Positions 14,362 to 24,758 of a stretch of DNA of 64,000 nucleotides are shown piece after piece. The stretch is from Atrichornis clamosus (lineage: Eukaryota; Chordata; Aves; Passeriformes; Menuridae): positions 124,001-188,000 of the forward strand of contig WBMZ01014177.1 of NCBI GenBank assembly GCA_013400975.1. Reading direction: 5' to 3'. Positions within the stretch are counted from its first letter, which is position 1; each line of letters begins with the position of its first letter. The notes beneath the pieces are model-generated. The model searched no databases. It was not told the DNA's origin and saw only the letters and a list, made by a program, of their open reading frames with translations. The translations under genes and the position numbers were made by a program.

Positions 14362-17300
14362 AAAGAAAAAAACCAAAAACAAACACTCACCCCTCCTTAC
14401 CTTCTCCCAGAAATAGCTTCCCCTGAGTATTCCATGCTCTTCCCCATTTTCAGCTTTTCCTTCAGGCAGCCCCGCCCCTCTCCCAGGTGCATACAATGTA
14501 GGGCTGAAGTGCCTTTTACCTTTTCTTGTGCTGGAGGAGCTTATATGTAAGCAGAGCTATACTTCATGAAAAGATGCTGTGGGCAGAGTAGTACCTAGTC
14601 CCAAAAGACATCTAAATAATTGAAGGTGGTAGGAGAAAGTCAGTGCTATACAGTAACTTTCTAACAAATAGCTTAGTCACACATCTGAGGTAATATATGG
14701 ATGCAGAAGGGAACTGCAAACCTCTCTGGCTTTTCCTAATGCTGGAGCAGGCAGTGCCAGCACGACCGTGCTTCCCACACGCTTCATCACTCTGCTACTA
14801 AGAACAGCTTTTACAGCACAGGGGATGAACGGGAAAGGTCACCAATCCTGCACCCACTGCTGTGTAGCAGGGCAGCACTGTGGAAGGACTGCAGGTGGGC
14901 AGTGAGGTCCCAGGCCTCGGGGGACAGGGACTCCCCCAGACAGGGGTTTCCTGACCCCGAGCCCAGCTGCCTGCCAGCTCCCAGCCTGTCTGCTGCACCA
15001 AGGAGGGACGAGGAAAAGGGCATTTCTGGAGCTATCTATCGAGTTTATGTGGTGGTATCCCATGTCAGACAGCTGGTGAAGACCAAGCCTTTTCCTAGGA
15101 AGGCAAATAATAAATAAGGCATTAAGAACCTGGATACCAAATTAGAGAGATCACTAGCAAAGCTGTTTGTAAGAGGCATGCATCAAAAATAGTGGCATGG
15201 AGGAGCAGTACATCAACGGGTTCTCATGCAATAAAATGGAAAGCAGAAACTGCAGCCAGAAGGTAGAAAACCCTGACAAGGCTACAACCAAATAAACTTA
15301 AATAGCTTTGGGAATAAATTGGTGGTTTAATCCGGATCAGGAACAGGTGTTATGAATGTAATTCAGTAAATGGTCGAGACTCTGCCAGAAGGGAGAGAAA
15401 TGTGTTGCTTTTGAGATAATTTCCCAGAAGCTTCATAAAAGCAAATTGATTACTGGAGTTTAATAATTAAAACAGGGCCAGATATATAGTAATCAAATGA
15501 GTTTTTAATTACATCTCAAGAAGAAATAAAATCCAATTTGCACACTTTGTATCAGAGAAGTCCTACTGAAATGCTTTGGTAGCTAGAAAAAATAAAATAA
15601 AAGCTAATTTCCATAGGAATTATGGTAGTCAGTTTAATTAAAAGACTAGATCAGAATGAAGAAGTCCCAAAGTGAAAGGATACTAAATACAGAAGCCGTG
15701 GTTTAAACACCAAATCAATGTCTGAAAAAAGACATTTTATAGATCAAGTGCAAAATCTGCACTGTCAAGTATTACTAATCTAAATTAATGTCTAACAAAA
15801 TAAAGTTCCTTAAAATTACGCTATATATTTTGCATGTATTCCATTGAATTAATTGCTGGTGCTACAGTAAAAATTAATATCAAAGACATGGTTTATTCTT
15901 TCTTAAATACTCCTTATCATTTATTTCATCAAAGTTAATGTTAGTAGTTAACCATTCTTGTTATTTACCTGGTAGCCTCTGTTGCACCTGGGTTATTAGA
16001 CTCTAATGTGTGCTTACATCTATATTTTGAAGAACTAAATGTGTATTTACTTACGGATTTAAAATACGTTTATATATAGATAACAGTGCAGATAACAGTG
16101 ATTACTGCAGAACTGGGCAGGGGGGGTGCTTCCTGAATCTATTCCCCACCTACTTGGGCTTCTGGTCTGTGCTGTAGTCGATGCAAAGCTAATTGGTGTA
16201 AGCACCTGGAGCGCTCCCACTGCTCCTGGCCCGGTATGTGACAGGGCTGTCTCCTCCCGTAAGACATGGCATGTGCTGAGGCCTGGAGGGACAGGCACAG
16301 CAGGAGGTCATGCCCAGAGCTCTGCACTTGTTCCCTGGCACTAGGCTTGAAAACATCATGGTCTTGCGGTCAGTCCTGGCAAAAAAACAAGGTTACAGGC
16401 AGGACACAGACATAGCTGAGAGCTGCGCAGACACAGTGAGACAGAGCCCGCAGTCCCAGTGAGCTCCATCTTCTCTATGTTGCCTGTAGCTGGTATAGGT
16501 TCCTAGAATAGCATTTATGACAGGAGCAGCCTATACTGCATTTTGTGCTTACAGATCCTGGGGCTGACAGGGGGCGAGTGCAGAACACCACCTTTGTGCT
16601 TAGAGAGACTTGAAACACACTGATTTTTAAGCAGTGATTTAACCACCAGGGGTGTTTGTTTATATTTTTATATAATTTTTTAAATCTAAAATGTATATTG
16701 GAAAAATACTTCACAAAAACTTCACAAAGACACTCTGCTGGCAGTAGCAGTGCAGGTGCTAATGGTAACGGCAGTGAACTTTTCAGGTATTTTCAGCTGT
16801 TTATAATGTATTACTGCTCCTCTGCTTTAGACTCTGCCAAATCAGGTGTAAGAAATACACAATAGTCAGAAAAAAAGAGATAAAAATGACGAGTTCTAAA
16901 GCATGGTGATGGGAATGTTAAAAATCCTTATCTATTCTGTGATATGAATGACCAGCAGCAGCAAGCAATGCTGTATGAGGCAGAGACTATAGTGAACCCT
17001 GCCTCTTACCTCAGGATTGCAAAATTATCTGCTCAGTCTGTGCCATATTCTAAGAAAATAATTTCAAGTGGATTTGCTTTGAGTTCCACATAAATCAGCT
17101 TCTTCCTCATGGTGTGATTTTTCAGAAATGCTGAGCAATCATATTTCCTACCGAAGTCAACTGAAATTGCAAGTTTTCAGCACATCTTAAAATCAGACCA
17201 TTAACCCTTAATTATCATATAATAGCTCAATTAAAAATCTACCAAGACTTACTTCAGTAGCAAGCCAAGCTCCCATGGCTTGCAGACTAGCTATAAAAAA

Positions 17301-18409
17301 AATCCAGTCCTTTAGTGGTGCCTGGGCTCTAGGGAGCATTTAAAGCAAAAACTGATCAACTGCAAAAGTACCTGCTTCCCCTTTCCTTTCTTTTCCTTAT
17401 TATTTTCTGCACTTTTAGGAGAACAACTTTTGCTGTCTTGTCTTTTTTTTTAAATCTTGCCCCAACTCTTTCTTTCAAATGACAAATACATACTTTCCAT
17501 GCTGTCAGGGAAAGGCTACTCAGCTCTCAGCAAAACCCACTGCTTGCTAATCAGAAAAGCTGAAAAAGAATATTCCTCTGTCCTGAAAGAACACATCACA
17601 TGACCACTTGGGAGGTAACTGGTTAACCCTTTCTTGATATCCAGTGCTGCTGTTAATGAGGTTCTGTCTCTCTTTAATGTAGATACAAAATCAAGTGAAG
17701 CACTTGTATTCTTTTCACAAGCATTTGATATTAAAGGGGAAGGTAAAATAAACTTGTAACAAAGGTATGCAGGAATTACATAATTTTTGGACTGATTCAA
17801 GGCCAGATGAAACCGGATAAAAGATTCTTACTGGCCTCTGTGAGCTTTGGACTGGATATGTAGAAAAAAGGTAATTTCAGAGCAATCTCAAAGAAAACTC
17901 ATTTATTTTTCTTTATTTTGAGCACACACAAATTGTTTTTTCTGCTAGCTTGGGAAAGCACAGTACTGTTGTGGTCTAGTCATCTATACGAAAAAAGAAT
18001 CTAATACTAGGAAGAATATTTCTTTGTCCAACTTGCCATCCAACCAGTGGACCTCTTGCTCACAGATGCCAAAGCTGGTAGTCTCAGGCACTTGGGGATT
18101 CCTCAGAAGGACTATTTTTAAGGATTACAAGAAAGGTAAAGTAGTTGGACAACAACTCTGCCATCTTATGTCCTTTTTTTTACATTTTTGGTGGTCTGCT
18201 TAAAGCCTCAGGTAAAACAAGTGAGACAGATAAAGAGATCTCAGAACAATAAGCTTTATCTCCACAGGTATTTACAGCTGGAGTGAGCAGGGTAGGGATG
18301 TGGTGCAGATTAAACTGTTTTTCCCCTGTTATGCCATGGACTGTCCGTCAAAGGAATGGATATACTGTCAGTATTTTTTTCACTCATCCTTTTTTTAATC
18401 TTCTTCCAG

Positions 18410-18571
18410 TGTCTAGTGAAGTTGAATGTGAAACTGAAGCCTATGCTGGACTCTGTGGCAGTAAATAGAGGTAAATGGGAGGAGCTGCACCAAAAAAGAC
18501 TTCCTTCTCAGGCGGCATCCTTGTCCTCCTTTTCCTCTAGCTTTACCATGTCTCTCAAAGACATAAATTAA
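18410..18571 (+). CDS. PDE11A: PDE11A terminal coding exon and stop
   Basis: The last coding exon encodes 53 residues and a TAA stop (18569-18571). It continues from the previous exon in phase 0 and contains LVKLNVKLKPMLDSVAVNRG and KWEELHQKRL. These are the final helix and tail of PDE11A, close to human VKVNVKLKPMLDSVATNRSKWEELHQKRL. After QKRL the tail is Ser-rich (SLSSFSSS) and ends FTMSLKDIN. As I recall, the human tail is also Ser-rich but ends with a different sequence, so the extreme C-terminus evolves fast. The open frame extends upstream to 18356, but the acceptor at 18408-18409 and protein similarity fix the exon start. Confidence is very high. Confidence 0.95.
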   Translation, partial: CLVKLNVKLKPMLDSVAVNRGKWEELHQKRLPSQAASLSSFSSSFTMSLKDIN

Positions 18572-18920
18572 GCCTGCAAATACCAGTGTCGCTTTACAGT
18601 AAGAGCTGTCTGAAAGGTTTTCATAAGCTTAGTCCCACCACTTTTGTAAGAAATGCTTTCACGGGCAAGCTTAATTGGTGGGATATTAGGTTGATGGCAG
18701 CACAGTTTGCTTTTCCTGGAAGGCTTAGTGGGACTGCACGGAAGGCCTGCAGCAGGACTGCGCTGGTATCTGGAGCAACACGGAAGACTGAACAGAAGAA
18801 GCGTTCATTCAGCTCCACTACATTTCAACTGCTGCTGTAAAAATCTGTAAAGCTGACAACAGACTGAAATATAAGAACTCACAGCTTAATAAAATTAATA
18901 ATACAGAGCAGGACTGGGAT
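18572..18920 (+). other. PDE11A: PDE11A proximal 3' UTR (extent inferred)
   Basis: This sequence follows the PDE11A stop. The first clear AATAAA downstream is at 18888-18893, which would give a 3' UTR of about 340 nt. Mammalian PDE11A mRNAs can have much longer 3' UTRs, so a distal poly(A) site within the next few kb is possible. Confidence 0.4.
18888..18893 (+). terminator. PDE11A: Candidate PDE11A poly(A) signal AATAAA
   Basis: A canonical AATAAA hexamer lies about 320 nt after the PDE11A stop in an AT-rich setting. It is the first canonical hexamer noticed downstream of the stop. Its use is not proven by sequence alone. Confidence 0.4.
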
Positions 18921-20631
18921 GCAAACTGGCCAAATCATATGCAAGGAGCTGCAGAAAACAGAATAGTGTGTAATTACATTGTTGTTTTGCATCTCTTCAG
19001 TACATGTTATGAATCAATTATGCCTGCTTTTGTGATGTTCCTCTCTTACTCTCCCTCCTCTTTTATGCCTGAATGTTCTGAAAAGCCTGCTTTGTATTCT
19101 GAAGAAGTATTTTTTTACAACAAAGCTTCTTAGTGATTGATCAGGGCCTTTAGAATTGCCTACCTTTGCTACATTTAAAAACAAACTTTATTATCTTTAA
19201 AAACACCAAGCTGTCCCTTCTTCCCTGAGAAATTCTTATTAACAGAGCAGCAAATTTCTCAGCAAGAGGAAGTTTGCATAAAGGCAAAATATTGCATGGT
19301 AATTTTAGCGTGGGATTTTTTTCATTTAAAAAAATATTCTTTTAACACATTCTTTTTTTTTAATTATAGTGTCCCCTAAGGAAAAGATTAATGGGGTTTT
19401 ATGAAAATAGAATACAAATTAAAAAGGCAATCTGTTAGCTTGTGCTTCAGGTTTTTATTACATTGGAAAGTAGACCATGGATAAGCCTTTCTAGTATAAT
19501 TTCCAGTTCAAATTAATATTTTGAAATGGTGGAGAGGAAGAATATCATCACACTGGGCTGACTACCTCTTACTCTCTCGCAGTTCTTTCAGTACAATTTC
19601 AGATGCTATTATTACAGCTAGCACAGCACTAGTCAAGACTCACATAGAGACATCTCTGGTAAAGGTGTCTCTAAAAATCTAATCAAACATGGTAGGTTAC
19701 AAACCCAAACATGTCTCTGTGTGATTCCCCTAGTATCACCTGAAAGTTGGTCTCCTGCCATTAGTGCCAAGATCACTAGTGCAGCTAGTGATCTATGATT
19801 TGAGGCTGCTTTCTCTGCTGCATGAACGGACACAAGACAAGTCGTGTTGCAGTGCTTACAAGTGCCCATTCACAGGGGGAAAAAAAAAAGCCTTTGTACT
19901 CCATGAAAAATGGAATTCTAAAAATAGGGTTGTCTCGCAGCAGAAATTAAAGCTGAATTCACCTTAGTTTTACACCTGTGCCAAACTCCATTTACTTCAG
20001 TGGAATTACCCTGAACTGGTACCAACTTAATGGAAATCATACCGTGGCTCAGCTGACCAGATGCTAAAAGAGCCTTTCTCCTTTTTAAGGAAAGTGAATT
20101 GTTAGAGCCTTAGAAAAGCTGACTACATCTGTCTGACAATCAAACAGAAACAACAAATCTGCTGATCGCTTCTTTAAAAGAAATGCAACAAAACAAAAAT
20201 GCTCTGTGCTTCTAATCATGTGTAGGACAATAGCTGGAAATTCAGCAGCATTGCAAGCCAATCTGTTAGTGCACAACTGAACCACACTGCTTTCTCTAGC
20301 AGAAAGAAGCAGGGAAGAAATGCAGACTGCACAGCAGTGAGTACAGGCGCCAAATGGAAATGTTTCTGCTGTTCTCTTACCACTTCTTTCTTCTCGGAAT
20401 AAAAACAGACGCAGTATAGTAAGCAGCAAGCCATACAAACTTACAACACCTACTTTATGGGATAAACAGGTACTAGGAACCGACAGTACTGCTGGCAGGT
20501 ACACACGGCTCTCCTGAATTTTGATATTGCATATTGCTAAGTATAACATAATTTATAATGCATACCCTATAGCCTCCCCGAAGGTTGCGTCTCCCCTCAT
20601 TTCCTCTCCTTTTTATTGGCTTCAGTGCACT

Positions 20632-20646
20632 GTTGCCCATGGCAAC
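20632..20646. promoter_or_regulatory. Perfect RFX X-box (distal)
   Basis: GTTGCCCATGGCAAC consists of two exact RFX half-sites, GTTGCC and GGCAAC, inverted around a 3-nt spacer. It fits the X-box consensus GTNRCC(N0-3)RGYAAC without mismatch. A reverse CCAAT (attgg at 20615-20619) lies 12 bases away, and the neighbourhood is mildly GC-rich with several CpGs. It is 4.0 kb upstream of the TTC30 start and 2.1 kb past the PDE11A stop. It could be a distal ciliary enhancer or the promoter of an unannotated antisense transcript. Confidence 0.55.
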
Positions 20647-22068
20647 ACCCACCGGCAGGGATGGGGATTCGGCACCACTGCAGCCTGACACACAGCTGAA
20701 GCCCTAACAATGTCAACCATCAATCAAGTGACTGTTTGTAATTGCCTCCATCTATTTCTCCTGTCTTTTGGTATCTTTGCCATTGTGGGTCAAAATTCAG
20801 GAACTGCTGACTAATGTTATGGTTCTGTTCCTCCATCACAAGGAAGAAAATGAGAGCACACGGCTCGATCTTATCAAATTGTTCTCAGGCAAAATGAAAC
20901 AACCCTACTGAAACTGGGGGGCCCAGTAGTGCATATTAGAACAGTATTTGGTCTCTGAAAGTCATATAGCTCAATCTTAAAAAAGGCAACCAATTAAACA
21001 AACAAAGATCTTACATTCTTTTTTTAAGACTTAGCTTAGGAAACAGCAAAAAAATTTTACGAGCAAAATAAGATTCTTTGTGAAAGTGCACAGTATGGTA
21101 AACAAACACATTTCAAGTCTATTATAAGATTGTGGAAAACACTTTTTAGCTACTGCTTACAAACTTGGTGATCAGAAATTGTATCTGCTTTTCATTATTT
21201 CTGATAGGGAAACAATTTCCCAGTATTGCAGTCAGTTTTGCGACACTCTCCAAGATATGCATAGGAGACTAAATAGGTTATTTAATCTTAATCCTCCATC
21301 TTTTACTCACGTCCCTGCCTGCTGAACAAGAAGAGATTAAAAAAAAAACAAACATTGAAATCAGCTTAATTCTGTGAATGCATATGAAACACGGGTCCAC
21401 AAGAAGCAAGGACAAATCAAGCGGGCATGTGGAGAAGACAACTGTTACCCAGGACAGTGCTAGTAAAGTGTTGCTTGTCCTTTCCCTGGAGATGCCCAAC
21501 ACATCAGCAAAAGATAAGTCACCATTTATTTGCCCCAGCTGTTAGCGGAAATTTGGCCTTGAATGAGGCCTCTAGCATTTAAAATTTCAATGCTAAAATG
21601 TCATGGGCACGTGGATTGTCCATAGGACACCCAAAGGTCCTTCAGGTTGGTTCAATGGCAATGCCTTTTTTCTAGGTGTTCTACTGAGCTGTGCTAACTG
21701 CAACCTGAATTCAGTCAGGGTTCTAGGCCCTTGAATTACAGGCCATGAGATAAGCCTGTCAGCCAGTAAAGCTAGGCAGTAGCCCTCATTTTGTCACCAG
21801 AAAATGCTCAGCAGAAGATCCAGGTCTTCATCACCATCCTCAAAGGTAGTTCAGACAAATAGTAATGCACTCAGGATTCCCACCTGTGAGACCACTTACC
21901 AAAATCAACCTTTCCTCACAAAAAAAACCCCAAAAACCCCAAGCTAAACCCAAATAAAATAAAACAAAACATAAATGTTCTAGACTTGCAAAGGGTAATC
22001 AGAAAGGAGACTGACATTCAAATCCTGCTTGATTCTGAGCAGGCTTTCAAACTGCAGGTACATCTTAC

Positions 22069-22082
22069 CCACCATCTGGTGG
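22069..22082 (-). promoter_or_regulatory. CTCF-like motif between PDE11A and TTC30
   Basis: On the minus strand CCACCAGATGGTGG fits 13 of 14 positions of the CTCF core CCASYAGRKGGCRS; the one mismatch is T for C at position 12. It lies 2.6 kb upstream of the TTC30 start and could act as a boundary. Motif evidence only. Confidence 0.3.
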
Positions 22083-24493
22083 GGAGTAACGGGTGGGCTT
22101 GTCTCTTGCCCTTCTGCCAAAGCCCCTTTCATGTGTTCAGCAAGGAGAAAAGGATGCCCACTGACTACAGCCCCAATTTCTGCTTCACTGCTGGGAGGTG
22201 CGTGGAGCAGACAGCTTTGGTGGAAGAGCGCAGGTCTTGTACGTGCACCCTTCTGGACTAAAGTGCTCCCCTGCAACATGACACTGTGACCCCACCAGAA
22301 AACTGAACACTGCTCAATGCAAGGAGCACCTGGGGTAGAGGCTCTCCTGTGGTTCAGACAGAAGTAAGAATATCCCAAGAACAAGATATCCAAAAGGTGT
22401 CTTTGGCCATAGTTCGAGTAGTAGTATCAGACAATTCCCTCCTAGCCTGGGACCTACAGACAAACAAGAACAGCCTCATAATGTGATCAAGATGCAGACA
22501 TCTGCTTCTGTCAGGATGTGGTTTTGCTCCTGCTCCAAAGTGGAGTCGCACAAGGTCAGGCAGCAGTAGCTCACAGGTTTAAACTGAGTGCCTCATGAGG
22601 CAGGTGGACACAGAACTCTTCATGCAGCTCTGTCACAGCCAACCCCTACTATTTACAGAGCATGGGGTCTTGCCAAGAAGGTCAGCTGTATGTTTTGTAA
22701 CCACAGTGCAGACAAGTTTGTTCCATTTTAGCTCAGGTATTTCTTCAAATGGTGTCCTTGGTACAGCAGCTGCATTTTTCTGGTCTGGTGACCTTGCTAA
22801 TTGCTCCTTCTTACAGTGCACTGCAATCTCATAATGTGCCTGTACTTACCAACAAAGCCAATGCTAGTACTCACAAATTATTTTTGAAAACTGCAACCAG
22901 CAGTGCCTAACGTCATTTGTAATATTTAGATTAACTATTCCTAGTGGAAAAATGGGAGTGTTTCTGTCTACAGGCCAAACACTTATTTACCCTTCATAAA
23001 ATTAAAACAGTTTTAGTTACTAATAGGCCATATATGCATTAAGTGAAATTTTAAAATAGATTTATTTCAAAGTTATATAAAACATATTAACAGACACTTC
23101 TAATGCTTAGAGTGTTATGAGCAAGAAAATGTAGAGCATGAAATTTTTTTACTGGCTTTGTCAAAGGAATGGAAGATTTTTTTAAAGAGTAAAATCATGT
23201 GAATGGTTTCTAACATAGCAATGAAGTGGGACATGTAATCTGCTGAATTGAGATGCCCCAGAGACTTCCATCACTTGAATGTGCCAGTATTGGAATACAA
23301 ACTGTATATTGCTTGTTACATTTTCTTTCTTGGATTACATTGCATTTAATTATAAATTTATAAGCATGTTGGTCACTGCATTTTACAGTTGTGTGGGGAA
23401 CACCATGATAAGCCCTGAGCCTTTGCCTATGGGAAACACCTGACACATGCACAGAAATACCACGTGTATGCTCTAATGCAAGTGAATCCCAGATACTTGC
23501 AAAATGTGTAAAAGACTTCTGCATCCTTTTCTGGTTTTTGCATTTTAAAACCACTGCTCTTATTGTTTTGCTTTAGTAGATCAAACTATGCTTATTCAGC
23601 TTTTAAAGCATGTTTTTGAAATTAGCAACTTGGTTTAATTGGTCTCTAAAAAAATAAACAATTTTAATGGCTTATTATTATTTTCTTTTTTTAATTATTA
23701 TCATTTGTCTTTGAAAGTACCTTGTTGGGATCAATCAGAGCTGTATCTATTGACTACTGAATCACACAAATAGAAGATCCTGAAAACATGTGAGACTGAG
23801 CGGCCCAGATACAATTTTTGGCACATGACCTTGCAGCACTCATTCCTGGGAGCAAACCAAACTTCTTCTCTGGATATGCTTGGCATTAGTCTGAAATGAC
23901 TAGGAACCAAATCTGGCTGGTGACTCAAGCAGAACTATACACATCTACAGAAATTACACAGATTATACAGTCTGTGGTCTGGAGTATCACTGTTGAGTAG
24001 AAATATCACTGGGGGGAAAAAAGGTCCCTCCAAAGCACAGTTACATTGTTGAAATAAGAAAAGTTGGAAGTAATTTCTTCTGCGTTTGAAAGCTACACGA
24101 AAGGTGGTGGATTGTGCCAGGGCAGCAACATAGTTCCTGCCTTCCACCAGCCATAACCATCTTTGGATCTTGATGGGCTGTAGAGGGGATGTTTCATGTT
24201 TACAAAGCCCAAGAGAGCAGTTAAATGCTTCCTGCGCTGGACTGTGTGTTTAGCTTAGGGCCTGCTTTCACAACATTTAGATATACAGGAGCTGATTACT
24301 CTTTTCAGCTGCAAAAGATGCCGAAATGAGGGAAACGTTCTGGTCTAGGCAGCGATTTAAGGAGGCTCGAGCTCTTTGAGCCAGTTCGGAATCGCTCGGG
24401 AGACGGGCGCAGGGACGGGAACGGAGGAGGGCGGGCAAACGCAAATCACGCGGCTCCTCTCTCGACACCAGCTCCCACTTGCGGCAGGCCGGT

Positions 24494-24498
24494 CCAAT
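24494..24498 (+). promoter_or_regulatory. TTC30B: CCAAT box (NF-Y-like)
   Basis: A CCAAT pentamer lies in the TTC30 CpG island, 171 bases before the start codon and 118 bases before the X-box. CCAAT elements often accompany X-boxes in RFX target promoters. Confidence 0.4.
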
Positions 24499-24538
24499 AC
24501 GCCCGGCCCCGCTCGCACCGCCGCCGCGCTCCGCCCGA

Positions 24539-24546
24539 CACGTGAC
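24539..24546. promoter_or_regulatory. TTC30B: CACGTGAC E-box (USF/MITF-TFEB type)
   Basis: CACGTGAC is a palindromic E-box core with the flank preferred by bHLH-ZIP factors. It lies in the TTC30 promoter region, 119 bases before the start codon. Confidence 0.4.
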
Positions 24547-24560
24547 CGCCAGCACTGCCG

Positions 24561-24598
24561 CTTCCGGGTCAGAGGCCGCCGGCACGGGAGCACTTCCG
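24561..24598 (-). promoter_or_regulatory. TTC30B: Two ETS-like sites
   Basis: CTTCCGG at 24561-24567 and ACTTCCG at 24592-24598 are reverse complements of the ETS core (C/A)GGAAG(T). Paired ETS sites like these are common near initiation sites of TATA-less CpG-island promoters, so transcription may start near here. Confidence 0.4.
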
Positions 24599-24611
24599 TC
24601 CCGGCGGCGCC

Positions 24612-24625
24612 GTTGCCATGGCAGC
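24612..24625. promoter_or_regulatory. TTC30B: RFX X-box in TTC30 proximal promoter / 5' UTR
   Basis: GTTGCCATGGCAGC matches the canonical palindromic X-box GTTGCCATGGCAAC at 13 of 14 positions. It lies 40 bases before the TTC30 ATG. RFX factors bind X-boxes of intraflagellar-transport genes, and the nematode orthologue dyf-1 is a known X-box gene, so this site is expected for the family. It contains an ATG in strong Kozak context that opens an overlapping upstream ORF. Confidence 0.7.
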
Positions 24626-24758
24626 GAGGGCCCCGCTTCCGCCCCCACCGCGGCCGTGCCGGCCATGGAGGCCGCGCCGGTGCCCGACGGGCAGCATACG
24701 GCCGTGGTGTACGGGCTCATCGGCGGCGGGCGCTACGCGGAGGCGGTGTCGCTGCTGA
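24618..24758 (+). other. Upstream ORF overlapping the TTC30 start (46 codons)
   Basis: The ATG at 24618-24620 sits inside the X-box, with G at -3 and G at +4. It opens a frame of 46 codons ending at TGA 24756-24758. It is out of frame with TTC30 and overlaps the first 94 bases of the CDS. If the mRNA begins upstream of 24618 this frame could lower initiation at the true start; if transcription begins downstream it is not in the mRNA. The predicted peptide is Arg/Pro-rich and resembles nothing known, so it is more likely regulatory than a product. Confidence 0.4.

Larger units (their letters stand above)
4986..18409 (+). other. PDE11A: PDE11A last intron (13.4 kb)
   Basis: The last intron runs from the gtaatt donor at 4986 to the acceptor ttcttccag ending at 18409, which has a long T-rich tract in front. 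It carries an antisense CR1 fragment (5565-5770), a TG/TA microsatellite (8194-8240) and a GAA run (14335-14361). ORFs of 60-100 codons inside it have no recognisable similarity and lack paired splice signals, so they are read as chance. A nested gene cannot be ruled out by eye. Confidence 0.9.
18921..24350. other. PDE11A-TTC30 intergenic region
   Basis: This is about 5.4 kb between the two + strand genes. No conserved exon was recognised. It holds a perfect RFX X-box at 20632-20646, minus-strand open frames next to it, a CTCF-like motif at 22069-22082 and a 10-bp inverted repeat at 19770-19794. Part of it may be distal PDE11A 3' UTR. Confidence 0.6.

Noticed and set aside
24479..24664. In-frame N-terminal extension of TTC30
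   Set aside because: It has no ATG, begins at TTG, and covers the promoter elements. Human similarity starts at the ATG at 24665.
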